Shown here piece by piece: positions 57,601 through 64,000 of a DNA stretch of 64,000 bases. The notes beneath the pieces were generated by a model that searched no databases, was not told the DNA's origin, and was given only the letters and a program-made list of their open reading frames with translations. The DNA lies in assembly GCA_965214695.1 (NCBI GenBank), contig OZ243967.1, positions 1,984,001 to 2,048,000 on the forward strand. Direction: 5' to 3'. The DNA is from JAPOXR01 sp965214695. GTDB lineage: Bacteria > Pseudomonadota > Alphaproteobacteria > Rhodobacterales > Rhodobacteraceae. Position 1 is the stretch's first letter. Each line of letters opens with the position of its first letter. The translations under genes and the position numbers were made by a program.

Positions 57601-60600
57601 CCAGTTTCGTCGCCGTGGTCATCTCCGTGTAGTCGGTGGCCGCGGCGGCATTCGCCCCGGTGTCTGCCTTGGTGTTCCACTTCACCGACACCGCGTTGTC
57701 CATGGCGCCGGAGCGGGTCACGGTGAAGGTGATGGCGTCGCCTTCGGCGGCGCTGGCATCGGCCACCGCGAATGAGGGTTCGGTATCGTCGTTCCTGATT
57801 GTCCCGGTGGCCGTGCCCTTGCCCGACTCGATGCTCACCCCGGTGCCGGGGTCTCCGCCGGCCAGTGCCGGGTCGCTCAGCACCGCCTTGAAGGTCTCGT
57901 CCTGCTCGAACAAATCATCCTGCGTGGTCTGCACCTCCACCGTCTGGCTGGTGACGCCGGCGGCAAAGTTCAGTGTCTGCGCGGTGGCAATGGCGGTGTA
58001 GTCATCCGCATCGGCGGCATTGACGCCGTCGCCGCTATCGGCGCCGGTGGCCACCTTCACCGAGGCCACGTTGTCTTCGGCGCCTTCGCGGCTCACCGTG
58101 AAGGTGACCTTGCCACCCTCGGTGGCCTCGGCATCGGCAATCGAGAAGCTCACCGGGTCGTCATCGTCGGTGAGGGTGACCGTGGCCGGGGTGATGGTGA
58201 TGTCGGTGAGGGTGCCGGTGACGTTGATGGTCTCGTTGGCCTCGTCCAGATCGTCATCCACCGGTGTCACGGTGAAGCTGCCGTCCTGGCTGGCGGCGCC
58301 GGCGGCAATCGTGATGTCGAAGTTGGTCACCGCCGCGTAGTCGGTGGCGGAAGTGGCGGTGCCGCCGCCGACGCTCACCGTCACCGTTTTGGCGTCCACG
58401 TAGCGGGTGCTGCCATTGACGGTGGCGGTCACGGTGACCACCGTGGCCCCGGCATCCTCGGCCACCGTGCTCGGCGTGCCGGCGGTGGCGCCGTTGGTGT
58501 CCACCGAGAGCGTGATGCCGGAGGGGGCGGCGTCGTCATCGGTGATGGTGCCGGTGGCCCGGGCAGTGGATATCGTGCCGCCCTCCGCTCCGGTCAACTC
58601 CACCAGGAAGGTCTCATTCTCCTCGTCCAGCACGTCCTCGGTGGTGGCGACGGTGAAGGTCCGGGTGCCCACGCCCTTGGCGAAGTCCAGTTTCGTCGCC
58701 GTGGTCATCTCCGTGTAGTCGGTGGCCGCGGCGGCATTCGCCCCGGTGTCTGCCTTGGTGTTCCACTTCACCGACACCGCGTTGTCCATGGCGCCGGAGC
58801 GGGTCACGGTGAAGGTGATGGCGTCGCCTTCGGCGGCGCTGGCATCGGCCACCGCGAATGAGGGTTCGGTATCGTCGTTCCTGATTGTCCCGGTGGCCGT
58901 GCCCTTGCCCGACTCGATGCTCACCCCGGTGCCGGGGTCTCCGCCGGCCAGTGCCGGGTCGCTCAGCACCGCCTTGAAGGTCTCGTCCTGCTCGAACAAA
59001 TCATCCTGCGTGGTCTGCACCTCCACCGTCTGGCTGGTGACGCCGGCGGCAAAGTTCAGTGTCTGCGCGGTGGCAATGGCGGTGTAGTCATCCGCATCGG
59101 CGGCATTGACGCCGTCGCCGCTATCGGCGCCGGTGGCCACCTTCACCGAGGCCACGTTGTCTTCGGCGCCTTCGCGGCTCACCGTGAAGGTGACCTTGCC
59201 ACCCTCGGTGGCCTCGGCATCGGCAATCGAGAAGCTCACCGGGTCGTCATCGTCGGTGAGGGTGACCGTGGCCGGGGTGATGGTGATGTCGGTGAGGGTG
59301 CCGGTGACGTTGATGGTCTCGTTGGCCTCGTCCAGATCGTCATCCACCGGTGTCACGGTGAAGCTGCCGTCCTGGCTGGCGGCGCCGGCGGCAATCGTGA
59401 TGTCGAAGTTGGTCACCGCCGCGTAGTCGGTGGCGGAAGTGGCGGTGCCGCCGCCGACGCTCACCGTCACCGTTTTGGCGTCCACGTAGCGGGTGCTGCC
59501 ATTGACGGTGGCGGTCACGGTGACCACCGTGGCCCCGGCATCCTCGGCCACCGTGCTCGGCGTGCCGGCGGTGGCGCCGTTGGTGTCCACCGAGAGCGTG
59601 ATGCCGGAGGGGGCGGCGTCGTCATCGGTGATGGTGCCGGTGGCCCGGGCAGTGGATATCGTGCCGCCCTCCGCTCCGGTCAACTCCACCAGGAAGGTCT
59701 CATTCTCCTCGTCCAGCACGTCCTCGGTGGTGGCGACGGTGAAGGTCCGGGTGCCCACGCCCTTGGCGAAGTCCAGTTTCGTCGCCGTGGTCATCTCCGT
59801 GTAGTCGGTGGCCGCGGCGGCATTCGCCCCGGTGTCTGCCTTGGTGTTCCACTTCACCGACACCGCGTTGTCCATGGCGCCGGAGCGGGTCACGGTGAAG
59901 GTGATGGCGTCGCCTTCGGCGGCGCTGGCATCGGCCACCGCGAATGAGGGTTCGGTATCGTCGTTCCTGATTGTCCCGGTGGCCGTGCCCTTGCCCGACT
60001 CGATGCTCACCCCGGTGCCGGGGTCTCCGCCGGCCAGTGCCGGGTCGCTCAGCACCGCCTTGAAGGTCTCGTCCTGCTCGAACAAATCATCCTGCGTGGT
60101 CTGCACCTCCACCGTCTGGCTGGTGACGCCGGCGGCAAAGTTCAGTGTCTGCGCGGTGGCAATGGCGGTGTAGTCATCCGCATCGGCGGCATTGACGCCG
60201 TCGCCGCTATCGGCGCCGGTGGCCACCTTCACCGAGGCCACGTTGTCTTCGGCGCCTTCGCGGCTCACCGTGAAGGTGACCTTGCCACCCTCGGTGGCCT
60301 CGGCATCGGCAATCGAGAAGCTCACCGGGTCGTCATCGTCGGTGAGGGTGACCGTGGCCGGGGTGATGGTGATGTCGGTGAGGGTGCCGGTGACGTTGAT
60401 GGTCTCGTTGGCCTCGTCCAGATCGTCATCCACCGGTGTCACGGTGAAGCTGCCGTCCTGGCTGGCGGCGCCGGCGGCAATCGTGATGTCGAAGTTGGTC
60501 ACCGCCGCGTAGTCGGTGGCGGAAGTGGCGGTGCCGCCGCCGACGCTCACCGTCACCGTTTTGGCGTCCACGTAGCGGGTGCTGCCATTGACGGTGGCGG

Positions 60601-63600
60601 TCACGGTGACCACCGTGGCCCCGGCATCCTCGGCCACCGTGCTCGGCGTGCCGGCGGTGGCGCCGTTGGTGTCCACCGAGAGCGTGATGCCGGAGGGGGC
60701 GGCGTCGTCATCGGTGATGGTGCCGGTGGCCCGGGCAGTGGATATCGTGCCGCCCTCCGCTCCGGTCAACTCCACCAGGAAGGTCTCATTCTCCTCGTCC
60801 AGCACGTCCTCGGTGGTGGCGACGGTGAAGGTCCGGGTGCCCACGCCCTTGGCGAAGTCCAGTTTCGTCGCCGTGGTCATCTCCGTGTAGTCGGTGGCCG
60901 CGGCGGCATTCGCCCCGGTGTCTGCCTTGGTGTTCCACTTCACCGACACCGCGTTGTCCATGGCGCCGGAGCGGGTCACGGTGAAGGTGATGGCGTCGCC
61001 TTCGGCGGCGCTGGCATCGGCCACCGCGAATGAGGGTTCGGTATCGTCGTTCCTGATTGTCCCGGTGGCCGTGCCCTTGCCCGACTCGATGCTCACCCCG
61101 GTGCCGGGGTCTCCGCCGGCCAGTGCCGGGTCGCTCAGCACCGCCTTGAAGGTCTCGTCCTGCTCGAACAAATCATCCTGCGTGGTCTGCACCTCCACCG
61201 TCTGGCTGGTGACGCCGGCGGCAAAGTTCAGTGTCTGCGCGGTGGCAATGGCGGTGTAGTCATCCGCATCGGCGGCATTGACGCCGTCGCCGCTATCGGC
61301 GCCGGTGGCCACCTTCACCGAGGCCACGTTGTCTTCGGCGCCTTCGCGGCTCACCGTGAAGGTGACCTTGCCACCCTCGGTGGCCTCGGCATCGGCAATC
61401 GAGAAGCTCACCGGGTCGTCATCGTCGGTGAGGGTGACCGTGGCCGGGGTGATGGTGATGTCGGTGAGGGTGCCGGTGACGTTGATGGTCTCGTTGGCCT
61501 CGTCCAGATCGTCATCCACCGGTGTCACGGTGAAGCTGCCGTCCTGGCTGGCGGCGCCGGCGGCAATCGTGATGTCGAAGTTGGTCACCGCCGCGTAGTC
61601 GGTGGCGGAAGTGGCGGTGCCGCCGCCGACGCTCACCGTCACCGTTTTGGCGTCCACGTAGCGGGTGCTGCCATTGACGGTGGCGGTCACGGTGACCACC
61701 GTGGCCCCGGCATCCTCGGCCACCGTGCTCGGCGTGCCGGCGGTGGCGCCGTTGGTGTCCACCGAGAGCGTGATGCCGGAGGGGGCGGCGTCGTCATCGG
61801 TGATGGTCATCTCATCGGAAGTTATCGTGACGCCGGACGGGGTGGTTCCCGTGACGTCGACGGTCTCGCTGCCCTCTGCCAGCACGTCATTTTCTGGGGT
61901 CAGGGTGAAGGTGTTGCTTGCGTCGTCCTCGCCCACGCCTATGGTGATGTCGAAACTTTCCACGGTCGTGTAGTCCGTGCCGGAGATGGCCGAGCCGCCG
62001 CCCACGCTCACCGATACGGTCCTGGCCTGCGCGTAGCGGGTCGCGCCGTTCACCGCTGCGGTAACGGTTATGGTTTTGGCGCCGCCGTTCTCCGTGACCG
62101 AGTCGGGATTCGCCGTGAGCGTGATGCCGCTGGGGGCGGCGTCATCGTCGGTCACCGTCACGGTCACGCCCTCGGCGGTTTCGTCGGCGTAGTCCGTCCC
62201 CGCAGCGCTCACCGTGTGCGAGATGTCCACCTCGCGGATGTCGTCCTTGTTGTCGATGACGTCGGCCTGTCCGGTGACGGTCACCGTGTGTTCCGTATTC
62301 CAGTCGTCGGCGTCGAAGACCAGGCTTGCCGTATCGATCCTGGCCACGGACTCATCGCCGCTATTCAGGTTGACAGTCACCGCGCCGGTGGGCTGACTTG
62401 TGAGCACCACCTTGTAGGTTCCCTGGTCCTCCCTGGTGGCCGCGGTGCCCGTGTTGTCCGCCTCGGCCACAGTCAATTCCGTAGGAGTGACGCTGACACC
62501 GCGGGTATCGTCATCCGTGATCGTCCCGCTGGCGGCGCCCGCGCCTTCCTCCGTCGAGACCGTAGCGTTTGTCGGCGTGCCCAGCGTGACCGTGATCGTT
62601 TCGTTTTCCTCGTCCACCTCATCGCCGGCCACAGGGATTGCGATGTTCGCCTGCGTCGTCCCCGCGGCAATCGTCACGGAGCGCGGGTCGGGCTCGGTGT
62701 AGTCCGTGCCCGCCGTGGCCGTGCCGCTTAGGGTGTAGGGCACCGTCACTATCTGGCCGCTGGCGGCTGAGAGCGTTACAGCGAAACTCATGTTGTTGGG
62801 CGGATCGGGGGCCGCCACGTTGCCCTCGGACACAGCCGTGGCGTCAGCGACGGAAACCGCGGGCGTGGGATCGTTGTCATTGATGGTTCCCGTGCCGTCA
62901 AGCGTGGTGGCGCCGCCCGTCAGTGTGGCATTTGAAGGCGAGGACAGCCGCACGACCACCGTCTCGTCTGGTTCATCGATGTCATCGCCGGTCACCGTGA
63001 CCGCCACGGACTTGCTGGTATCGCCGGGAACGAAGGTCAGCGTGCCGCCGGCCAAGGTCTCGTAGTCCGTGCCGCCCGAGGTTGCGGTGCCGGTGCCGGT
63101 GTCCGCATAGGCCACGGTCACCGTGTTGCCGCTGTGCGGGGCCAGCTTCACGGTGAAGGCGAGCGTTGACGTGGCGCCGCTATCCGCCTCGGTCACGGAC
63201 GGGCTGTTGATGGACAGCGTCGGCGCGCCATCATCGTCGTTGACCGTGACCTCCACGCCACTTGCCGTTGCGCCTTCGTAATCCGTTCCCGTAGCGATCA
63301 CGGTATGGGAAATTGCCGCAGTGCGCCGGTCATTCGGATTATCGATACGGTCAGCCACCGCGGTCACGGTCACCGTTTGCGGTTCATCCCAGGTGGAGGC
63401 GGTGAAGGCGAGCGTCGCCGGGGCGACCCCGGCGATGGTCGTATCTTCACTGGCGACCCCGACGGTCACCATCCCGCCCGAGGGTTCGCTATCGAGCACC
63501 ACGGTATAGGTGCCCTGGTGTTCAACCGCGTCCATGGATCCCGCGTTGTCTTCCTCATCCAGCGTCAGCGTGGCCTTTGACACGGTGATGCCACGGGTGT

Positions 63601-64000
63601 CGTCGTCCTCAATCGTGAGGGTCTCGTCCCCCGGTGCTTTCACCAGCGCGTTGCCGCCGGTGGCGGTGGCGGCAATAGTGACGGTCTTGTCCGCCGCATC
63701 CACGTCGTTATCGATCGCGGTAATGGTGACAACCCCGGTGCTGGCTTGCGAAAGCGCCGGGATCTCCAGCGTGGTGTTTTCGCTTAAGGTGAGATCGCCC
63801 GCGACCGCCGGGTCGACCGGCATGGCGGACACCTCGAGCGTCACGGCTTCGCTGGATATGCCGTCCATGGTGGCCGTAACCGTGCTGGCGTTGGTGGCAC
63901 CGCTCTCGTTGATCAGCGCCGGAGTCAGCACCAGCGTGACGGTGGGCGTGTCGTCGTCGTCTTGAATGGAGAAGTTCGTGCCTGCCACCATCACTCCGGC
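45626..64000 (-). CDS. Giant Calx-beta-repeat autotransporter-type surface protein, N-terminus beyond the window
   Basis: The frame is open from the right edge to a stop at 45626-45628, over 6,100 residues. Most of it is a chain of Calx-beta-like domains: each has an acidic start (ASEGDAITFTV or VAEDAG), a beta-rich body with DYT or DYA near the middle and a Thr-rich end in TITDDD. Aspartate clusters between domains suggest Ca2+ binding, as in integrin beta4/Na-Ca exchanger repeats. The last about 495 residues (47,110 down to 45,626) begin with AAWLGRFGRGVAEQALDGI and form an outer-membrane beta-barrel ending in MTFRW, the aromatic C-terminus used for barrel insertion. A large adhesin or biofilm protein is inferred. 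Signal peptide and total length cannot be seen. The gene's own tandem arrays are listed separately. Confidence 0.9.
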   Translation of the reverse strand, partial: AGVMVAGTNFSIQDDDDTPTVTLVLTPALINESGATNASTVTATMDGISSEAVTLEVSAMPVDPAVAGDLTLSENTTLEIPALSQASTGVVTITAIDNDVDAADKTVTIAATATGGNALVKAPGDETLTIEDDDTRGITVSKATLTLDEEDNAGSMDAVEHQGTYTVVLDSEPSGGMVTVGVASEDTTIAGVAPATLAFTASTWDEPQTVTVTAVADRIDNPNDRRTAAISHTVIATGTDYEGATASGVEVTVNDDDGAPTLSINSPSVTEADSGATSTLAFTVKLAPHSGNTVTVAYADTGTGTATSGGTDYETLAGGTLTFVPGDTSKSVAVTVTGDDIDEPDETVVVRLSSPSNATLTGGATTLDGTGTINDNDPTPAVSVADATAVSEGNVAAPDPPNNMSFAVTLSAASGQIVTVPYTLSGTATAGTDYTEPDPRSVTIAAGTTQANIAIPVAGDEVDEENETITVTLGTPTNATVSTEEGAGAASGTITDDDTRGVSVTPTELTVAEADNTGTAATREDQGTYKVVLTSQPTGAVTVNLNSGDESVARIDTASLVFDADDWNTEHTVTVTGQADVIDNKDDIREVDISHTVSAAGTDYADETAEGVTVTVTDDDAAPSGITLTANPDSVTENGGAKTITVTAAVNGATRYAQARTVSVSVGGGSAISGTDYTTVESFDITIGVGEDDASNTFTLTPENDVLAEGSETVDVTGTTPSGVTITSDEMTITDDDAAPSGITLSVDTNGATAGTPSTVAEDAGATVVTVTATVNGSTRYVDAKTVTVSVGGGTATSATDYAAVTNFDITIAAGAASQDGSFTVTPVDDDLDEANETINVTGTLTDITITPATVTLTDDDDPVSFSIADAEATEGGKVTFTVSREGAEDNVASVKVATGADSGDGVNAADADDYTAIATAQTLNFAAGVTSQTVEVQTTQDDLFEQDETFKAVLSDPALAGGDPGTGVSIESGKGTATGTIRNDDTEPSFAVADASAAEGDAITFTVTRSGAMDNAVSVKWNTKADTGANAAAATDYTEMTTATKLDFAKGVGTRTFTVATTEDVLDEENETFLVELTGAEGGTISTARATGTITDDDAAPSGITLSVDTNGATAGTPSTVAEDAGATVVTVTATVNGSTRYVDAKTVTVSVGGGTATSATDYAAVTNFDITIAAGAASQDGSFTVTPVDDDLDEANETINVTGTLTDITITPATVTLTDDDDPVSFSIADAEATEGGKVTFTVSREGAEDNVASVKVATGADSGDGVNAADADDYTAIATAQTLNFAAGVTSQTVEVQTTQDDLFEQDETFKAVLSDPALAGGDPGTGVSIESGKGTATGTIRNDDTEPSFAVADASAAEGDAITFTVTRSGAMDNAVSVKWNTKADTGANAAAATDYTEMTTATKLDFAKGVGTRTFTVATTEDVLDEENETFLVELTGAEGGTISTARATGTITDDDAAPSGITLSVDTNGATAGTPSTVAEDAGATVVTVTATVNGSTRYVDAKTVTVSVGGGTATSATDYAAVTNFDITIAAGAASQDGSFTVTPVDDDLDEANETINVTGTLTDITITPATVTLTDDDDPVSFSIADAEATEGGKVTFTVSREGAEDNVASVKVATGADSGDGVNAADADDYTAIATAQTLNFAAGVTSQTVEVQTTQDDLFEQDETFKAVLSDPALAGGDPGTGVSIESGKGTATGTIRNDDTEPSFAVADASAAEGDAITFTVTRSGAMDNAVSVKWNTKADTGANAAAATDYTEMTTATKLDFAKGVGTRTFTVATTEDVLDEENETFLVELTGAEGGTISTARATGTITDDDAAPSGITLSVDTNGATAGTPSTVAEDAGATVVTVTATVNGSTRYVDAKTVTVSVGGGTATSATDYAAVTNFDITIAAGAASQDGSFTVTPVDDDLDEANETINVTGTLTDITITPATVTLTDDDDPVSFSIADAEATEGGKVTFTVSREGAEDNVASVKVATGADSGDGVNAADADDYTAIATAQTLNFAAGVTSQTVEVQTTQDDLFEQDETFKAVLSDPALAGGDPGTGVSIESGKGTATGTIRNDDTEPSFAVADASAAEGDAITFTVTRSGAMDNAVSVKWNTKADTGANAAAATDYTEMTTATKLDFAKGVGTRTFTVATTEDVLDEENETFLVELTGAEGGTISTARATGTITDDDAAPSGITLSVDTNGATAGTPSTVAEDAGATVVTVTATVNGSTRYVDAKTVTVSVGGGTATSATDYAAVTNFDITIAAGAASQDGSFTVTPVDDDLDEANETINVTGTLTDITITPATVTLTDDDDPVSFSIADAEATEGGKVTFTVSREGAEDNVASVKVATGADSGDGVNAADADDYTAIATAQTLNFAAGVTSQTVEVQTTQDDLFEQDETFKAVLSDPALAGGDPGTGVSIESGKGTATGTIRNDDTEPSFAVADASAAEGDAITFTVTRSGAMDNAVSVKWNTKADTGANAAAATDYTEMTTATKLDFAKGVGTRTFTVATTEDVLDEENETFLVELTGAEGGTISTARATGTITDDDAAPSGITLSVDTNGATAGTPSTVAEDAGATVVTVTATVNGSTRYVDAKTVTVSVGGGTATSATDYAAVTNFDITIAAGAASQDGSFTVTPVDDDLDEANETINVTGTLTDITITPATVTLTDDDDPVSFSIADAEATEGGKVTFTVSREGAEDNVASVKVATGADSGDGVNAADADDYTAIATAQTLNFAAGVTSQTVEVQTTQDDLFEQDETFKAVLSDPALAGGDPGTGVSIESGKGTATGTIRNEDTEPSFAVADASAAEGDAITFTVTRSGAMDNAVSVKWNTKADTGANAAAATDYTEMTTATKLDFAKGVGTRTFTVATTEDVLDEENETFLVELTGAEGGTISTARATGTITDDDAAPSGITLSVDTNGATAGTPSTVAEDAGATVVTVTATVNGSTRYVDAKTVTVSVGGGTATSATDYAAVTNFDITIAAGAASQDGSFTVTPVDDDLHEGAEDIDVTGRSGSLTIIKATLTINDDDGQPSFAVADASAAEGDAITFTVTRSGAMDNAVSVKWNTKPATGASAASASDYTEMTTATKLDFAKGVGTRTFTVATTEDTLNEANETFLVELTEPVGGTISTAEATGTITDDDAAPTTLTLAVDADNDTQNVQTSLAENGGAKTVKVTATLGGATQFDEDKTLTLIVGDDDDDSATEGTDYADVADVTLTITASEQEVEHTFTLTPTDDAFHEGSETISFDATLASVTVTGASITLTSEDAAPAITLTVDADKDTDNVQTSLAEDGGAKTVTVTATLDGTTRLEAAADLTVAVGDDDDSAVEGTDYTAVADRTITIGAGVASVTDEFTLTPTDDDLYEGSETISLDGTLTGVAVTDTSLTLTDDDAAPTGITLSVSPATVGEEDGETKITVTATVNGSTRYVDAKTVTVSIGGGTANSGTDYTAVSNFDITIAAGEASKSRTFDLEPTNDVLDEANETIDVTGTSGSLTITPATVTITDDDAAPNAITISVDADTGAVGAQTNIAEGGGAKTVRVTATITDATRFVEAKTVTVEVGADADDAIEGTDYAEVALQSITINAGAESGYVEFTLTPDNDDIDEPNEKISLDGTLAGVTVTDAMLTITDDEVTPTASLVLTPTDIDESGDDNASAVTAMLSGKSNEAVTLTVAAAAGADTASGDFTLSGTTLTIAAGATTSTGTVTITAVDNDVDAPNKSVTVSATASGGGVANPTDQTLTITDDEGVPTASLVLTPTDIDESGDDNASAVTAMLSGKSNEAVTLTVAAAAGADTASGDFTLSGTTLTIAAGATTSTGTVTITAVDNDVDAPNKSVTVSATASGGGVANPTDQTLTITDDEGVPTASLVLTPTDIDESGDDNASAVTAMLSGKSNEAVTLTVAAAAGADTASGDFTLSGTTLTIAAGATTSTGTVTITAVDNDVDAPNKSVTVSATASGGGVANPTDQTLTITDDEGVPTASLVLTPTDIDESGDDNASAVTAMLSGKSNEAVTLTVAAAAGADTASGDFTLSGTTLTIAAGATTSTGTVTITAVDNDVDAPNKSVTVSATASGGGVANPTDQTLTITDDEGVPTASLVLTPTDIDESGDDNASAVTAMLSGKSNEAVTLTVAAAAGADTASGDFTLSGTTLTIAAGATTSTGTVTITAVDNDVDAPNKSVTVSATASGGGVANPTDQTLTITDDEGVPTASLVLTPTDIDESGDDNASAVTAMLSGKSNEAVTLTVAAAAGADTASGDFTLSGTTLTIAAGATTSTGTVTITAVDNDVDAPNKSVTVSATASGGGVANPTDQTLTITDDEGVPTASLVLTPTDIDESGDDNASAVTAMLSGKSNEAVTLTVAAAAGADTASGDFTLSGTTLTIAAGATTSTGTVTITAVDNDVDAPNKSVTVSATASGGGVANPTDQTLTITDDEGVPTASLVLTPTDIDESGDDNASAVTAMLSGKSNEAVTLTVAAAAGADTASGDFTLSGTTLTIAAGATTSTGTVTITAVDNDVDAPNKSVTVSATASGGGVANPTDQTLTITDDDAMPTGITLTVLPVTVGEGAGETEITVTATVNGSTRYEDAKTVTVSVGGGTAISGTDYDAVPSFDIIIAAGAASKTGTFDLTPTDDVLHEEDETIDVTGASGSLTITKASITITDDDAEPSFAVADASASEGDAIIFTVTRSGAMDNAVSVKWNTKPATGPGAASATDYTPVTTARTLTFAKGVSSQTFTVATTEDDLHEGDETFLVELTDAIGGTITTAEATGTITDDEVTPTVTLVLTPGTINESGNGNASTVTATLTGKSSAAVTLTVAAAAGAHTVAGDFTLSANKTLMIAAGATTSTGTVTITAVDNDVDAPNKSVTVSATASAIGGVSGVAKPDSQILTITDDDDVAPTVTLMLAPTTINESGNGNASTVTATLTGKSSAAVTLTVAAAAGAHTVAGDFTLSGTTLTIAAGATTSTGTVTITAVDNDVDAPNKSVTVSATASGGGVANPTDQTLTITDDDAMPTGITLSVSPATVGEGDDETEITVTATVNGTTRYVDAKTVTVSVGGGDAISGTDYMAVPSFDIIIAAGEASKAGTFDLTPTDDVVHEGTEMIDVTGASGSLTITKASITLTDDDTAPMAMTLSVDADMGTPGIQTSLAEDGGAKKVRVTAMLGGSSTFTEAKTVTLEVGADADSATEGTDYADVERQSININAGAESGYVEFTLTPTQDVLHEGSEAISLDGTLTGVTVTDSKIMLNDDDGAPTALTLSVDADTGTDGTQTTIAEDGGAKTVRVTATITGETRFVETKTVTLEVGADADSATEGTDYAEVMRRSVTINAGAASGYEEFTLTPTDDTRHEGSETISLEGTLTDVAVTGTSLTITDEEDTPTVTLMLAPTTISESGSTNTSTVTATLSGESSSAVTVTVAAAAGAGTAAGDFTVSTNKTLTIAAGATTSTGAVTITAVDNNVDAPNKSVTVSATASGGGVTSPADQTLVITDDDAAPTGITLSVSPATVGEGDGKTEITVTAMVNGSTRYVDAKTVTVSVGGGTAISGTDYAAVPSFDITIAAGDASKAGTFDLEPTDDALHEENETIDVTGSSGVLDITKALITIADNDDRSDPILAAWLGRFGRGVAEQALDGIAGRIAASRSAGMQGTVAGKALALDNPGPIPGNLGAGRSFGYAARSDTTIAFDADSSSNPSNPVAMTAREVLLGSSFTATGETATGGSLALWGRTAQSSFDGQDGAFSLDGETTSAMLGADYARDGWLLGLALMHSSGNGGYSDTQARPCPAGTVGQSPCSEAVRTGGSTVKATMTAVLPYASLQVSERLRLWGALGHGSGEVTLMPEPGGTLSADISWSMAATGLRGDVITAGQGSNFSLAFTSDMLWSRTRSEKTHELAASSATVTRLRAGLEAGWQMPLEHGSWLTPRLEIGARHDGGDAETGLGVELGGGLAWTDPGRGLSLDLSARTLIVHDDDDIKDQGFAAAFSFDPRPDSARGLSLSLRQDAGGQPEGGLNALFTPEPLSARSGASGSSHSAEAAYGLPALSGRFTFTPHVGLSLAEESRDFRFGWRLTPEATAAPDLSIGFVATRRESAAARPVHGVGLGMTFRW
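50326..53085 (-). repeat. Eight tandem 345-bp (115-residue) units in the giant adhesin gene
   Basis: The period is 345 bp: the same CGTCGGTGAT anchor recurs at 50326, 50671, 51016 and so on, and the pattern breaks at 53086. Each unit encodes one Calx-beta-like domain starting PTASLVLTPTDIDESGDD and ending TDQTLTITDDE. The units appear identical at the DNA level apart from the junctions. The period is a multiple of three, so copy number can change without breaking the frame. A diverged relative of the unit occurs near 48.9 kb. Confidence 0.92.
54990..61808 (-). repeat. About 6.3 tandem 1,086-bp (362-residue) units in the giant adhesin gene
   Basis: Identical segments recur every 1,086 bp (for example at 55149, 56235, 57321, 58407, 59493, 60579 and 61665). 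Identity stops near 54,990 and at 61,808. Each unit encodes three Calx-beta-like domains, beginning APSGITLSVDTNGATAG, DPVSFSIADAEATEGG and EPSFAVADASAAEGD. The only visible difference between copies is T for G at 55616, giving NED instead of NDD. The period is a multiple of three. Confidence 0.92.

Noticed and set aside
50326..61808. Possible CRISPR-like array because of regular repeats
   Set aside because: The repeats are contiguous 345-bp and 1,086-bp coding units without spacers, all inside one open reading frame.
55149..61973. Regularly spaced sets of about 100-120-residue plus-strand frames every 1,086 bp
   Set aside because: They are identical antisense shadows of the repeated adhesin units, not a gene family.

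Overview
The window looks like a chromosomal segment of a GC-rich alphaproteobacterium. Supporting markers are a DUF4170-waaA-lpxK lipid A/Kdo cluster, a DUF3572 gene, mutY divergent from a DUF721/DciA-type gene plus a DsbA-like gene, an alphaproteobacterial-type SerC, an Atm1-type exporter, and selenophosphate synthase fused to an FAD oxidoreductase. The genus cannot be named from sequence alone; Rhodobacterales or Rhodospirillales relatives are plausible.

Region 1 (1-9788) is visibly less GC-rich than the rest and is mobile. Two directly oriented, non-identical ISXO2-like (IS1595 family) insertion sequences (268-1290 and 8232-9251) bracket a carbohydrate module. It holds a TIM-barrel sugar epimerase/isomerase, a periplasmic sugar-binding protein, two ABC permeases, a zinc-dependent dehydrogenase and a MalK/UgpC-like ATPase. 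The outer IS ends are flanked by the same 8 bp (260-267 and 9252-9259) while the inner ends are not, so the whole 8,984-bp block reads as one composite transposon that moved as a unit. A degraded IS5/IS427-like element sits inside the module between the binding-protein and permease genes. A short PD-(D/E)XK-nuclease-like gene (9369-9788) lies just outside.

Region 2 (about 9.8-20.1 kb) is ordinary GC-rich chromosome of mixed metabolism: an NmrA-like oxidoreductase, YciB, a pRiA4b ORF-3-like protein, an ornithine cyclodeaminase-family enzyme divergent from an ArgE-type deacetylase, an Atm1-type ABC exporter, an XRE-like regulator, a Tas-like aldo/keto reductase, and an SDR that lacks the usual catalytic lysine.

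Region 3 (20.3-24.8 kb) carries the complete phosphorylated serine pathway: serC-serA on the minus strand and serB divergent. Region 4 (24.9-32.0 kb) is a tight co-directional run: holA, a glutathione S-transferase, a secreted protein of unknown function, pmbA/tldE, DUF4170, waaA and lpxK.

Region 5 (32.1-45.2 kb) has the DsbA-like/DUF721/mutY group, small secreted proteins, a membrane-anchored winged-helix-like protein, tRNA-Arg(CCT), a convergent selenium pair (mnmH/selU and the NDH-SelD fusion), DUF3572, a HAD phosphatase, an MttB-family methyltransferase without pyrrolysine, and pheT without an adjacent pheS.

Region 6 (45.6 kb to the right edge) is a single giant minus-strand gene, open at the edge. 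It encodes more than 6,100 residues of Calx-beta-like repeats ending in an autotransporter-type outer-membrane barrel. It contains two almost perfect in-frame tandem arrays: eight 345-bp units and about 6.3 units of 1,086 bp.
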